From assembly GCA_963930655.1 (NCBI GenBank), contig OZ005619.1:3640501-3704500 (forward strand): 64,000 nt of DNA. Direction: 5' to 3'. The position numbers and the translations under genes are program-made. Every line of letters begins with the position of its first letter. Positions within the stretch are counted from its first letter, which is position 1. This document shows, piece by piece, positions 1 to 12,152 of the stretch. Source of the DNA: Myrica gale (lineage: Eukaryota > Streptophyta > Magnoliopsida > Fagales > Myricaceae). Below the pieces are notes generated by a model that did no database searches, was not told where the DNA came from, and worked only from the letters and a program-made list of their open reading frames with translations.

Positions 1-56
1 AATAGGTCCGGTCCGATTTTACCGTCCGGTCTGTTGTCCGATTCTGATCACCTCTA
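1..56. mobile_element. Right end of a hAT-like MITE, cut by the window edge
   Basis: The first 56 bases are rich in GGTCCG/CCGGTC words and end in CACCTCTA. This resembles the end of the complete CCGGTCC-rich MITE at 35833-36160. Only one end is present, so no target duplication can be checked. The family call is by similarity of composition and terminus only. Confidence 0.4.
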
Positions 57-3000
57 GTCAAAAGTTTAATTAGTTTATGGGTTTATCTCTCCAAAGTTCT
101 TAAAAGAAAGCACATCATATATAGACAAATTATCATAGGGCATATGCCTTGCTGCGATAGGACGGGTAGCTCTTAGAAGTCAATAAATCCAGATTATCTC
201 TGTATCTACCTATATTATTTCCCTTTTTTCAATTGATAAATACGGTATATATAACAACTACTTTTTCAAATAATGCAATGCGTGGACCACCCAGCTTAAT
301 TGTCTATATATATAATATAAATGATCAGCCATTAAGAAATCAATTATCTGCTTTTTCTAATGAATATATTCTGCAGTGAAAGACAACATTAATTCGGACG
401 TCAAATCTACGTACAAAAAAAAAAGAATATATATACACAGACATCCCATTACATAGGAATCACTTTAACTTCAATCTGTTTGTCGAGAAAGTAGGTGGAA
501 GGAGAAAACTAGAAGCGTTCTTAAGGGATAAGCTAAAATACCGAAGGAGAAAACTAGAAGCGTTCTTAAGGGATAAGCTAAAATACCAAAAAATATATAA
601 CTGTGTTTGTGTAAGTAAAATTTAAAATTTAGTGTTTGTGAAAAATTGAGGAGAGAAAATGAAAAAGTGAAAAGTTAGTAAAAAGTGTAAAATAAAGTTA
701 GATAAAAAGTAAGTGAAAAAGTTGGTAAAAAGTAAAAAAGTTAGTAAAAAAGTTAGAGAAAAAGGAAGGAGAGAGAATGAGAATGTAATGATGTTAAAAT
801 TTTAGGGTAAAATTTTATGTTCACAAACTATGAGAGCGAAAGCACCCATCCTCTACGACGAATCGACGATGTATTAATTAACTACGCCAAGACATTTTCA
901 AAGGCGAACCCATGTCCCAATTTAGTATATAGTATATCATACCAGCCAGAGACCAAGCTACGGGGGCCATGAAAAATTCTGCTAATGTCCTGTGAGTCAA
1001 GTGGCCCCCAAAAATTCGGCTAGCTCGCGCGTATGGTTTCAATTAGGTGCCGACTCTTTGCTTCCCTTTGTGCGGACTCTCAGCTACAAACTCTCAAAGC
1101 CTTTTTCTCTTTGCGTTTTCCTCTTGCTTTCAGGTCAATAGGGTTTTTTATCTCAGTGATTATGTTTGTTGTTGTTTCACTCAGTTCTTGGAATATTCGT
1201 TTTATAAAAAAATATTATATTTTTAGTATTTTTCTTTAGAATTGCTAATATTTATATAGATTTAAATTTTATAGATTTTTGTGTAAAAGTTATTGAAAAG
1301 TTTTAACGATATTTAATTTTTATTGAAGTTTGTAAAAAGTTGTAGAGTGAGATGATTTGATGAAATTGATTAATAAAAAATTATGAGAGTTAGGTGGAAA
1401 ATAATAAAAAGAGAAGATCTGTTATTTTTTAAGATTTTGGATATTGGTTTTACAAATTTTATTTAATACATTATATCAATACTTTTGCAAACGAACATCC
1501 CTTTAATCGGTTCATATGAACTTCTGTTTTTTTTTTTTTTGTATTAACTTATGTGTTAACTTTTTTATTGGTTGAAATTCATGTGCTTTGTAGGGTCTTG
1601 AGTTTTTTCACATCACAATTTCTACTCTCTTTTTGTGATTCTTTTGCGTTTCGTGTGGAAATTGGCAAAATTTGATTGATTTTTTTTTTTTGGATTAATT
1701 TGATCAAAGGGAACATCATGTACGCATATATGGGCAAAAATCCAATTGGAGGTATCCCATAATGTGGAATGTTTTTTATGCCCCATAAATTTTTAAAAAC
1801 ATCAATCATCCTATTTAATTTGATCTTTAAATTAGACAATAATTGACCGAAATTCCCTCTAAGATAAAAATATTTGAAATTAATATTTTATAAATACAAA
1901 TATATAAATTATATTTAATTTTAATACTTTTTAAAAAATATATAACTTTATAAAAGAAGTTTCTAATTTTTGTCTTGGAAGGGATATATATTTCGACCAC
2001 TCTATCTAATTGAATGGAGGGTGGTGATTGATGTCTATTAAAACTTATGAAGCATAAAAAAATTAAAAGTTATAGGGTTTATTTTAATTTTCGTCAATAG
2101 ATATTAGACGTACTGTGATAATTTTCCTCTGATCAATCAAAAGATAGGTTCTTTCTATTCAATTCGAATGTCTAAATCTGTGTAAGTGTTTCAAGTGTTA
2201 TATATCTTTATGTTTGTGGGAGTATGTAAACTTCGTAATTATCTCTCTTTTTTTCCTTTTTTTCAATCATTTTCAAGAATGTTAACGTAGATAAAATCTT
2301 TGTACGTATATTTATTATCATCATCAACTTCGTGTTCTTTTTAAGAAAAAAAAATTACTTCAAACTTGTGTTTTCACATGATGTCTCACTTCCTATTTGG
2401 ACAATTTCCCCCTTTCTCATTAATATATTATTGTATCTATATTTAGATGTGATAAACAATGAAAAAAAATACATGTATTCATATAAATACCTATCTATAT
2501 ATATAAACCATCTCTTTTATTGATACCATAGGTTATTCAAATGGTGGGCATTCACTTACCCAAAAAAATAATAGGCATTCATGTGCTTCATAAGAGTGAA
2601 AGGAAGATGCATTTCAATATTGAAGTCCTTCATGAGAAACATACAATGATCGAAGGACAATATGAATCTATATTTGAGTTTCTTTATTTTTGTTTCTTCT
2701 CCTGAAAACATATACTGATACGAAGTCCTTTCATATGCTACAAGTAGGTATATTAATTTAAGTCTACTTGAAATTATCAATACTGTCTGATACATATGGG
2801 TTAAAGTGAGAGGCGAATTTTATCCAACAAAATATTATCCACATCTTAGAATCATTATATAAGGATCAATTTTACCCACTAAGCATCTTATGTGAAATTT
2901 GGCCTTATATTAGAGCTTTAGAGATAAATACAATAAATTCATCGATGTGGTTTACCATTTTATTTGACTAGTCCTTTAACTTATTAATCCATCAAAATTA

Positions 3001-3068
3001 GTGTTTAGGGTTTAAAATCCATCATTTTGAAGGGTTGCATGAGGACTAAGATCTTGATTAATTTTGAA
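57..3068. other. AT-rich intergenic DNA without a recognisable gene
   Basis: No open frame here looks like a conserved protein. The visible structures are an exact 45-bp tandem duplication (498-587) and a low-complexity MITE-like stretch (about 601-830) rich in GTTAGTAAAAAG words, bounded by GTGTTTGTG and CACAAAC. The remaining sequence is AT-rich with scattered poly-T and poly-A runs. Confidence 0.6.
498..587. repeat. Exact 45-bp tandem duplication
   Basis: Positions 498-542 and 543-587 are identical, beginning GAAGGAGAAAACTAG and ending GCTAAAATACC. Perfect identity implies a recent duplication or an assembly artefact. Confidence 0.9.
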
Positions 3069-3076
3069 TCCCTAGG

Positions 3077-3227
3077 TAGGGGTGTTCATTTTCACCAGTG
3101 GTGACGGTTTAGCCGTCACCGTTACTGGTACCTTAGCGGTGCGGTGACGGTGTTAAATATGTGATTCCGTCAATTGAGGTGACGGTTTTTGTCAAACCGT
3201 CACCTACACTACCGTTAACCACCCCTA
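3077..3227. mobile_element. hAT-type MITE of 151 bp
   Basis: The element starts TAGGGGTG and ends CCACCCCTA, forming terminal inverted repeats, and its interior repeats GGTGACGGT and its complement. It is flanked by TCCCTAGG (3069-3076) and CCCCTAGG (3228-3235), an 8-bp duplication matching at 7 of 8 positions, as expected for the hAT superfamily. It has no coding capacity. Confidence 0.75.
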
Positions 3228-3235
3228 CCCCTAGG

Positions 3236-4930
3236 GACTAATTTCATGGACTAATCAGACAAAATGGTAAACTATAGGAACAAAATTAGTATTTCTTCCA
3301 TGATTTTAGAATTCCTTTCCCTCTCTCACTCCAAAACTCCTGGTATTACAATTTAACTAATAGTTCTTATACTTCTTCTCACATGGGAGCTAAACACATA
3401 GAACATTTAATAATATTAATTACTGGATTAAAATTTTAACTCAGGACCACCAAGAATAGACTAATTTAATCATTTAATTAGCTTATATTTCTAGCCCATC
3501 TATCAGCCTTTGTAGTGACTTCTATATAACTAAGCGCTAATTTTAAAATACACATGTCACTATTGTTAATATTTATAAACCGAGAGAAAATTTAATGTCA
3601 TGAGAATAAATTAAATATTTCGAGAGCTAGATTAAGTAAAACAAGTTTTATAATGTTGATTATCTTAATACATGATGATCTTCAGGCACTCTCTACGGAT
3701 TACTCCCAGTAATCTGGAAGCTTCAAACAAAAAGAAGACGACAAATTGATAAAAATGTGTTTATTTCTTACGTACAATAAAAACGACGACGGAAGCGTTA
3801 AAAGGAGAAAATGTCGAGGTCCGAAGTTACTTGGCGTGCTGCGACGAACGTGGGGCGTGGGCGGCTTTGCTTGTCCTAATGCTTTTTATTGCTCGAAAAG
3901 CGTGGGGGCTGCTTTCTAATTTTGTAAAGTTGAACCGTTTGGGGGGGGGGGATAATGACAGCCCACGCGCTCGCTATCAGCGAATCAGCGCAGTGGAATT
4001 AAGTGGGTCGGGGATGTGATTGGAGCGTGGGTGAGCGCGTTTTACGGCAGTTGCTTTTCTTCGGGATGGGGACTCGGGCACCGAAATTCGGGACCACCAT
4101 TATCCAAACAAAAAGGAGGAAAAAAAGTCGAATTCCTTATACTCTCATTGGACCGTGGCGAAGCGCGTGGCCAGGAATCAGCCAAATTTGTGGATACACA
4201 ATGGGCCACGATATTGTTTCCGCATTTGTAAACGGTTTCTTTTCCTTACTTTTTTTTGTTTTTCTCGGCCATTCTTTTTCTCTTCTCACATTTTTTTTTT
4301 ATTTTTAATCTTATTTTAAGATAAATACAAAAAAATTTAAGTGTTATACTCAAAAATCAAATTAATCTTTATGATAATAAAAATATAAAATTAGTCATTA
4401 TAATTCTATTTTTATTTAATAGTTAGTTCTTTAATGGTGATTGAATTGATTTTATTTTTTTATAAAATTATAAAAATTTATTTCATATTTTTTTATCAAA
4501 ATTAATTTAATTTTCACGTAAATCACATAAACTGATTTTATATTTATCTCTTTTATTTTTTCTAATTAGAGAAATCGTTGTAAGGCCGCAAGGAGTGATA
4601 TTAGCCTGACGAACAAGCAAACAGCAAACTTCCAAGACACGGGTGAAACTAGAACGTGGCTTTAATTTAAGGATCAAAATATAATATTACAATTTTTGAG
4701 AGGCCAACGTAAAAATAAAAAAAAAAGCTTAATTTTTGGGTGGTTTGGTGGAGCCCCAGCCCCAACCCCAGCCCAACCCTTTTGGCTTTGCCCCTACTCG
4801 AAGAGGTTAGCGCAGAATTATCACATGTCCTCTCATTTGAGATTCGATTTTAAAAAGAATCGAACACAAAATCATGTGTTAATAAATCTATACAATCTCA
4901 AATGACAAATATCCTCTCTTTTTTTCTAAG
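3236..4930. other. Intergenic DNA, no gene recognised
   Basis: A GC-richer island at about 3800-4220 has several overlapping short open frames and a run of ten G near 3941, but none resembles a known protein. From 4300 to 4600 the sequence is AT-rich. A short near-repeat (CTCATTTGAGATTCGATTTT) lies at about 4835-4855. Confidence 0.5.
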
Positions 4931-5186
4931 CAAAAGGGCGGAAGGGGGCGACCAGTGTAGCCAACCTCCCCTGGGCGTGACCCTAGGAACTTCCCACCCG
5001 CTGTGAAATGTTCGGATTGAGCCATAGCTACCTACCCCGGGAAGGGAGGACCGTCACCACAACCCCACCAGCATGCAAGCAATATTAGGGGCGGGAGGGT
5101 TCGATCCAAGGATCTCCCCCCACACTCACTCTTAGGTGTCTTAGTTCAGACCCCCATACCACTTGGGCTACCATACTAGTGGTGAC
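4931..5186 (-). mobile_element. tRNA-derived SINE
   Basis: Read on the minus strand, the segment begins with an A-box-like GTAGCCCAAGTGGT followed by a B-box-like GGATCGAACCC about 70 bases later, the layout of an RNA polymerase III promoter in plant SINEs. The downstream part is GC-rich and ends near a T-rich tract at about 4919-4926. No clear target duplication was found, so the limits are approximate. Confidence 0.6.
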
Positions 5187-6524
5187 AAATATCGTCCTTA
5201 CTCTCGACTATTGGTGAGTGGGTCGCTTTCTTTTAAACGTAGCCGTGTGAAAGAAATACATTGAAAATCATATGCTTCAAATTAACATCATGACCAATGA
5301 CTCGTATCACACGCATTATTTAAATCGTGAATTTTATAATGGTAGAGATTACAAGTAGCATCTTGACTAATTCATCCTCACTATATATGTTCTTTGCAAT
5401 TGATTGCTAGGCCTAGTCCTGAGCCTAACTTGAGGCTTCTTTGGTCCTTTTGAAGTCTGTGGATAGGTTCGAGGCATGTCTCTGTGTATACTTTTTCTTC
5501 TTTCCAATTACAGTTGGTGGGGATCAGACAAAGCCTGTAAATACATTCGTTGATGGAGCAGTCCCACTTAGAAGAGGCCATCCTCTTAGCAGCATTATAC
5601 TCATAGACTTTGTACACTAAAGGACATAAAGTTGAGTCAGTGCCATCGATGATCGAACACATGAGCCAAACTTGTCGGGGGTATGGGATATGGTATACTC
5701 AGAATAAAATATTCTAGCTCACAAAATATAGCTATTGTCCTATTACTAATGCAAACTTTTGTGTTGTCATGTGGCATCACCAGAAATGCAATTCAAATCT
5801 TCACCTGTTTCCTTATCAATGTTTAGATCGATCCCATCTTTAATCCAATGAATTATTGAACAATATCAATAATTTATATGCAAATCTTTATATTGGTCCT
5901 ATGGGTTTATCCCCTGACCATTGAAGTTTAGGTTGGATGTCGGGTAATAAGAGTTTAATAAATTAAGGAGTATCTCCGTTAGTAGTGTCAAATATATCAA
6001 TGTTGCAGCACGTGGAACGCTGAGTTAATGATTTCCTCCTTAATAATTGGATTCAACTTACACTCTACTTATATAGATATAATTCGTTCAACTGTGAGTC
6101 TCCATTGCTGGATTCTCACTTCTTTCCGATAATCTTATTTTTCTTTTCGGATTTTTTAGCTGGTTATCTTGATTTTACGCTGTTTTGGCTGGGATTCCAG
6201 AGGTTAAGCCGTTGTTTTGGCTGCTATATCTCTGGTTATCCGTGCCTATCACTTCAGAATTTGTAGAAGATGGAATCGGATTCTTTTCCAACAGCGAATC
6301 CGTCCTCCAAGCTGGGTTATGCATGCAATGCTGAGGATTTAAAGGCGCGTGGGGAGGAGCTTCGAGCCAAATTGGTGAAATTCCGCTCTGTATTTTAAAA
6401 ATTTTGTCCTTTTAACGGTTAAATTATCTTCCTTGGACCACGAAAGTGGGGTTTAATTAGTCTTGATATTCGCTCGGAATTGAGCTAAAGTCAAGAGGTT
6501 AATGGATCGAACTCCTTGCGACTA
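5187..6524. other. Intergenic DNA with a possible short exon at 6270-6398
   Basis: Most of this stretch is non-coding. One 42-codon frame (6270-6398, plus) opens with MESDSFPTANPSSKLG and ends LRAKLVKFRSVF before TAA. It has gene-like codon use and a preceding CT/T-rich leader, so it could be a first exon or a gene fragment, but I do not recognise the family. Confidence 0.35.
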
Positions 6525-7075
6525 AGTTTCGTTTCGCTTTCATATAGTTGTGGTGACGGTTTAACTCCTCAATTTAATAGTTATTGCTCAATCCGAATAT
6601 GTCACAATATGTGACAACCTCTATAGATAAGTTACCTTAGTTCCTCTTTTGAAGATCTAGAGATCTTTTGTTTTTTTAGTACATAATCTAGTGATCAATT
6701 TACTGCAATTTTTTAGTGTTATTCACATAACCAAAGTAATTCACATTGCATATATTTTCCTTGTACTTATTTCTACATTTACAATACTCCAATCTTGAGT
6801 TTCGTTTCCCTTTCGTGGAGTTGTGGTGACGGTCTAAATCCCTCAATTTAATAGTTATGGCTCAATTTGAATATGTCATAATATGTGAGAGCCTCTATGG
6901 ACAAGTTACCTTAGTTCTTCTCTTGAAGATCTAAAGATCTTTTTTATTTTATTTTAATTCATAATCTAGTGATAAAATTACTGATTTTTTTTAGTGTTAT
7001 TCACATAACCGAAGTAATTCACATTGTCTATAGTTTCCTTGTACTTATCTCTACATTTACAATACTCCAGTCTTG
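6525..7075. repeat. Diverged tandem duplication, about 273-bp unit
   Basis: Unit 1 (6525-6797) and unit 2 (6798-7075) share order and sequence throughout, including GTTGTGGTGACGGT, AATTTAATAGTTAT, GAAGATCTAGAGATCTTT and GTTATTCACATAACC. Scattered substitutions and small length changes separate the copies, so the duplication is older than the 45-bp one at 498. No gene is present. Confidence 0.85.
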
Positions 7076-7395
7076 CGCGCGCGAGTGCCGCCGGGCTTTA
7101 AAAATCAGTCGGGCTTAGCCAAGAGAAACCGAAAATAAAGACCAATTACAATCGCGAGTCAGGATTGAAGTCTTGGGAGATACTTCAATACCTTTAAAAA
7201 ATACTCCATTAAATCATCCTTCTTTATATATTTTTAACAAAAATTTCAATGAAAATCATCCTAAAATCAATTTAAAAAAAAAAAATTTCACTAACCTTTT
7301 ACAAACCCCAATAAAACTTCAATCTACCTACATATTCACACCACTATCAAATTTTCTACACATTTTGAAAATATGTTATCACAAACAACACCTAA

Positions 7396-7584
7396 TGTTT
7401 GAGCCCCAAATAATTGGGGCCAAATATTTGGGTTTAATACTAAAAAATTCATCATATAATTTTTTATTATTATAATATTTATTAAAAATCTTCTCTCTCT
7501 TCATTTTTTCACTCACTCTCATAACATATCTTTACTTTATAATATTTCACAAACCCCAAGGCCCAAAATTTCCACACTCAAACA
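7396..7584. mobile_element. Short MITE with TGTTTGAG termini
   Basis: The element begins TGTTTGAGCCCC and ends CACTCAAACA, giving short terminal inverted repeats. Its AT-rich interior (TTTTTTATTATTATAATATT) is nearly identical to that of the copy at about 54159-54336, so both are one family. No clean target duplication was found, so the superfamily is undecided. Confidence 0.65.
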
Positions 7585-8034
7585 TCATTATGTTCTAGAT
7601 TAGAAACACATACTTTCTCTAATTCAATTTATAAATCAGATCCAGAGAAAAGAAAGAACATCTTTAATATTTTATGAAAGTAATTATTTTTTATGTATTA
7701 ATTATTGTTATACAAGTTCATCACTTAATAATTATAAAAAAACAATATAAATATTTACTATAAATTGTAATTAGCAGACATTTCAAGAAAAGGATACGTT
7801 GTTTAAAGTATTAAATTTTTTTCATTTATTTTGGGGAATAAATGGTATTTGAAGGCGTAAAAAAGGGAGGATAATATTTTTAACATTACAAAGAGATTTT
7901 TTTCAAAAAATATTGGGAGGAGGGGGAATGGTATTAGAAGGTGTACAAAGGGAGTCTGATAGTATTTTTGGCTTTGAAAATGACTTTTTTTTCAAAAATG
8001 TTGGGAGCCGCCTATTAAAGTTGGAGTCCCACAT

Positions 8035-8554
8035 TGTTGGACTATTGTATTCAATGACTTATAAATAAAGTCTTTATGTAACTTCATTTCATATAAGTGA
8101 GAAAATAAATAAGCCCAATTGGGCATTCCCATAGTGGATGTCTCACTTATCAGTATAAATATTTTTTTTCAGTTAAATTTTTTATTTCTAACATGGTATC
8201 AGAGCAAGGTTTTCGGCATTAGTCCGGCAATCATCCAGCATTCGTCCGGCGACCTCCTAACTTCAGACCGGCGACCTCCCGGCATCAGTCCGGCGACCTC
8301 CCGGCATTAGACCGGCTACCTTCCACCATTATCTTTTTTCCCTTGAATTATTTTTGTAACTCCAAACTCAAGGTGTGTCCAACATTGCTAAAGCAATGTT
8401 GACTATTGTATTCAATAACTTATAAATAAAGTATTTATATAACTTCATCAAATATGAGTGAGAAAACCAATAAATCCAATTAGGCATTCCCATAGTAAAT
8501 ATCTCACTTATCAGTGCAAATAATTTTTTTTCAGTTAAATTTTTATTTCTAACA
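8035..8554 (+). mobile_element. TRIM (terminal-repeat retrotransposon in miniature)
   Basis: Two ~158-bp direct repeats act as LTRs: 8035-8193 (starts TGTTGGACTATTG, ends TTTCTAACA) and 8397-8554 (starts TGTTGACTATTG, same end). Directly after the first LTR is TGGTATCAGAGC (8194-8205), the classical primer-binding site complementary to initiator methionine tRNA. The ~200-bp interior has no gag or pol and is mostly a 22-bp tandem repeat. The size fits TRIM elements, which depend on autonomous LTR retrotransposons. No 5-bp target duplication was seen. Confidence 0.8.
8217..8326 (+). repeat. Five tandem copies of a 22-bp repeat inside the TRIM
   Basis: The unit resembles CATTAGTCCGGCGACCTCCCGG and is repeated five times with point changes. 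CCGGC-type words recur just inside plant LTR elements after the primer-binding site. The array makes up most of the TRIM interior. Confidence 0.85.
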
Positions 8555-9186
8555 CTGCCCGCCTCCCTCTGTCTCCGCCAGCAGTAGGGACTGTACAGAT
8601 AGGCCGGCAAAGGAACGACCGATGGAGGAGGAGTATCACACTCTTAAGAAAAAAAAAAACTAGTTGGTGTAACTCACTTATCCAGCACGAGGCGCACGCA
8701 AGTTTGGCCCAATTTGCTTACAACAAGATTTCTTTGAATACACGTTGATTGCCTTTGAAAGCTGACCCCTTCAACTCCTCCAAGGCACGTTGTCAGTCGC
8801 AGTCGCACCTTGTTTTTTCCCCTGTCAACTTGTCGATCTCTTCATCAGACAGCAGTTGCCACCAGCTCGCCTTCGAACTCAAGTTGGCGTCCAGTTAGCA
8901 CTTCGAGTCTAATGGGCATGCAAATTGATTTACCCTTCTTAATTGGTCATGGGGTCTTGTGACGTTCTACTAAAAGATCACGATGTCCCAAGTATAGCGA
9001 CCCTTCTCAGTTCTCAATGTGATAATATTAACAATCCTTCCAGTCTTTTGCAAGTTGTAGCATCCTTCGAACTTCTGTTTTCTAGTACTCAGATTCCAAA
9101 GTTTTCGAGATATGCAGTGGTGGCTCACAGCTCAAGTGCTGACGTATAACCCACTTTAAGAAATTGTCGTGGAATTGATCACTATC
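8555..9186. other. Intergenic DNA, no gene recognised
   Basis: The open frame at 8943-9149 has no recognisable motif. The stretch lies between the TRIM and the large hAT element and shows no clear repeat structure. Confidence 0.5.
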
Positions 9187-10693
9187 ACGGTAAACAGCGG
9201 CGGATCCAGGATCAAAATCCATGGGGTCGAATTTTAAAGGCGAAATAACAAGAAATTTTTTTTTCCTTTGTAATACAAAAAATTGTCTTAGAGTTAACAA
9301 TATCGAAGATTAAAGACTAAAACTAAACAAAATAAAACAAAGTGAATACAATCAATCAATTGGATCACAACCGAAACATAAATAAAACTATAGCACCAAA
9401 CCGAAACATAAAACATTTTGATTCAAAAAATGTGATACTACCAAAAAAAGACGGGGCTGGACAATATATTGATATGTATTCTGTTGTGATCCTGCTACAA
9501 AATTATACCAAGTTTGAGAGAAGTGATAGTTGTTTGGAGTTCAGGAGGAATAGCAGTCACTAGTCAGTAATGGTAACTGTCGGTAGGTTTCTTTAGTCCA
9601 AGGATCTTCCCAAGAGTTTCTGGTCCAGAAAGAAAGAGCCACTGTGATGACACTTATTGCGTGATGAACACCTCTCCGAGGGAAACAAATACTCTCAATT
9701 CCTCCTTCAATGCTCAGGGGTAAGTAGTGTCTACAAAACTTTTGTAAGAAGACTGTATGACCATTCCAAGCTACGAAGAACCTACAATTCTCCCATCCCA
9801 ATTACTGTATCATATTACCTGAAAAGCAGAGGCCATGACATGCTTAGAGGTGTTGAAAATACCCACCAATCACAGACTACTGCCAACTGGTTCATCACAA
9901 AATAGTCATCGTTAAATGAAGAGGGATATCTCAGTTGCCTCCGTAGAACTCAACCCTGCAATGAGCCTCATCCACCCGCCATTATTTTTGAGTTCAGGCT
10001 CATCAAACACTCACTGCAGTACTCCCAGACATATATCCTGATCAATCGCGAAAGATATTGCAGTGTTGATTAGGAAAAAATAAAACAAATAGGATTGAAG
10101 TGCTACTCAACTGATGTATTTCTAATTCATAACGACAAACAAAGAAATTCACAAGCACAGGCACACGGGCAATTCATAGTTGTTGACAGAAAGGTACAAA
10201 GAGGTAAAGCTTTCGCTGAAAGTGTTACCATCCAAAATGACAAGAAATTTTAGCCACCCACAATCTGATTTTAACCGACCAGAAATCATGTGCTTCAAAT
10301 GAATAAACTAGGACACTTCTTTTTCTGGTAGGGTTTTGCAGGGAATGTGGGTGTGAGTATGACTATTGCCTATGATATTGAGACCTCAGTATTGAGCTTT
10401 TTATCCTGAATTTAATTAGGTACTAGTACAGATAGGAGTAGGCATCCCTTGCTCGCAGAAGTAGATAATGGATGAAGTGAAGAAATGCAGATGGCACAAA
10501 ATAATGCCTATCAAGTTAAAAAAGTTGTTTTATATAGGAGAAATCTTCTGTGTAGTCAAAGGATGGAAGGCGTGAGACACAAAACTAAGGAAATAAAAGA
10601 AACCGATAGGAAACAAAAATGACTCGAGAACATTTTATGAAAGTAAATTTAGTCATGCCACCCACATAGGAGCGAAATGATTCAAATAAAGTA

Positions 10694-11637
10694 GGGTTAA
10701 TGACCTTTTTAGTCCCTGGGTTTAGGATCATTTTTCATTTTAGTCCCTAGGTTTCATTTTTGTTCAAAACAGTCCCTAGGTTTTCTGCCTTTGTCAATTT
10801 ACTCCTGCCGTCCAATTCCGTCACTCTCGTACCCAGTCACCTAACGGTTTGACACCTCACACCCAATAATAGCGTGACACGTGTTATTTAAAAAAAAAAA
10901 ACTCTCGCCGACTAAACGACAGCCACCTCGGCGCCGCACTTAACAAATTTTCATTAACTCAAAAACTTCGAACAGAAAACGCAGAAGGAAGAGCCGACCG
11001 AGTGTTTCCCCAAATCTGACCTAGAACACAGCCGAGAAAATCCCATCTGCTCCTCCCCCAAAATTTCGATTTGAGCTTTTAGAAGAGGGCGAAATCTGCT
11101 CCTCCCCCAAAATCCCATCTGTCGTCCATCGAGTTAGCAGCTTTGTCTGTCATATAAATTTGTTCTAGGTGAGAGCCCCAAAAGGAGAAGCTGCTAACTC
11201 GATGGACGACAGATGGGATTTTGGGGGAGGAGCAGATTTCGCCCTCTTCTAAAAGCTCAAATCGAAATTTTGGGGGAGGAGCAGATGGGATTTTCTCGGC
11301 TGTGTTCTAGGTCAGATTTGGGGAAACACTCGGTCGGCTCTTCCTTCTGCGTTTTCTGTTCGAAGTTTTTGAGTTAATGAAAATTTGTTAAGTGCGGCGC
11401 CGAGGTGGCTGTCGTTTAGTCGGCGAGAGTTTTTTTTTTTAAAATAACACGTGTCACGCTATTATTGGGTGTGAGGTGTCAAACCGTTAGGTGACTGGGT
11501 ACGAGAGTGACGGAATTGGACGACAGGAGTAAATTGACAAAGGCAGAAAACCTAGGGACTGTTTTGAACAAAAATGAAACCTAGGGACTAAAATGAAAAA
11601 TGACCCTAAACCCAGGGACTAAAAAGGTCATTAACCC
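10694..11637. mobile_element. 944-bp near-perfect palindrome, Mutator-type foldback element
   Basis: Two arms of about 449 bp (10694-11142 and 11189-11637) are almost exact reverse complements around a 46-bp loop, with no net length difference. The ends are GGGTTAATGACC and GGTCATTAACCC. The identical 9-bp sequence AATAAAGTA flanks both sides (10685-10693 and 11638-11646), the duplication length typical of Mutator-like elements. There is no coding capacity. It lies within the larger hAT, so it inserted later. A transcript across it would fold into a long, nearly perfect hairpin. Confidence 0.9.
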
Positions 11638-12152
11638 AATAAAGTAATATAAAACCCATGAATCCAATAGTACTTTTGGAATGTACATAAACCCAAAGCT
11701 AATTTTTTGGAATTATAATGCCATCATGCTTATCAGATTCTGATAGCTTCTGTAAATTGCAATAATATGGACTGGCTGTCCTCCGACAGATAACCAACAC
11801 CAAATTGGCACATGCTAGGGGCAGAGAGAACTTCCAGTGGAGCTTTGAGTGGATTCTAGATGATAAAAGATCGCGTAGGCTGGACTAGAAATGAAAGTTG
11901 TGAAATCTACAGTCCTGCAAGCTGAAATGGAAACCAAACAAATCTAAATCTGTAACTTCAGATGGTAAGTGGTATTACAAGAAACTAAGGTTCCCAATAT
12001 GGCCAAAGAGTCGCATATCACCAGATCTATACATAAAAGAAATTTTCATTTTGTTCTACTAAGCTGTTCCAGCATCATAAGATAACCAATACTCCACATC
12101 TGGATGATCCCCTCGCGTCCAATTGGCTACTTTTCAAATAGGGAAGGCAATC

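Noticed and set aside
4003-4308. Overlapping open frames in a GC-richer island
   Set aside because: They show no conserved motif, poor codon texture and long poly-Phe tails from T-runs; a gene is not supported.
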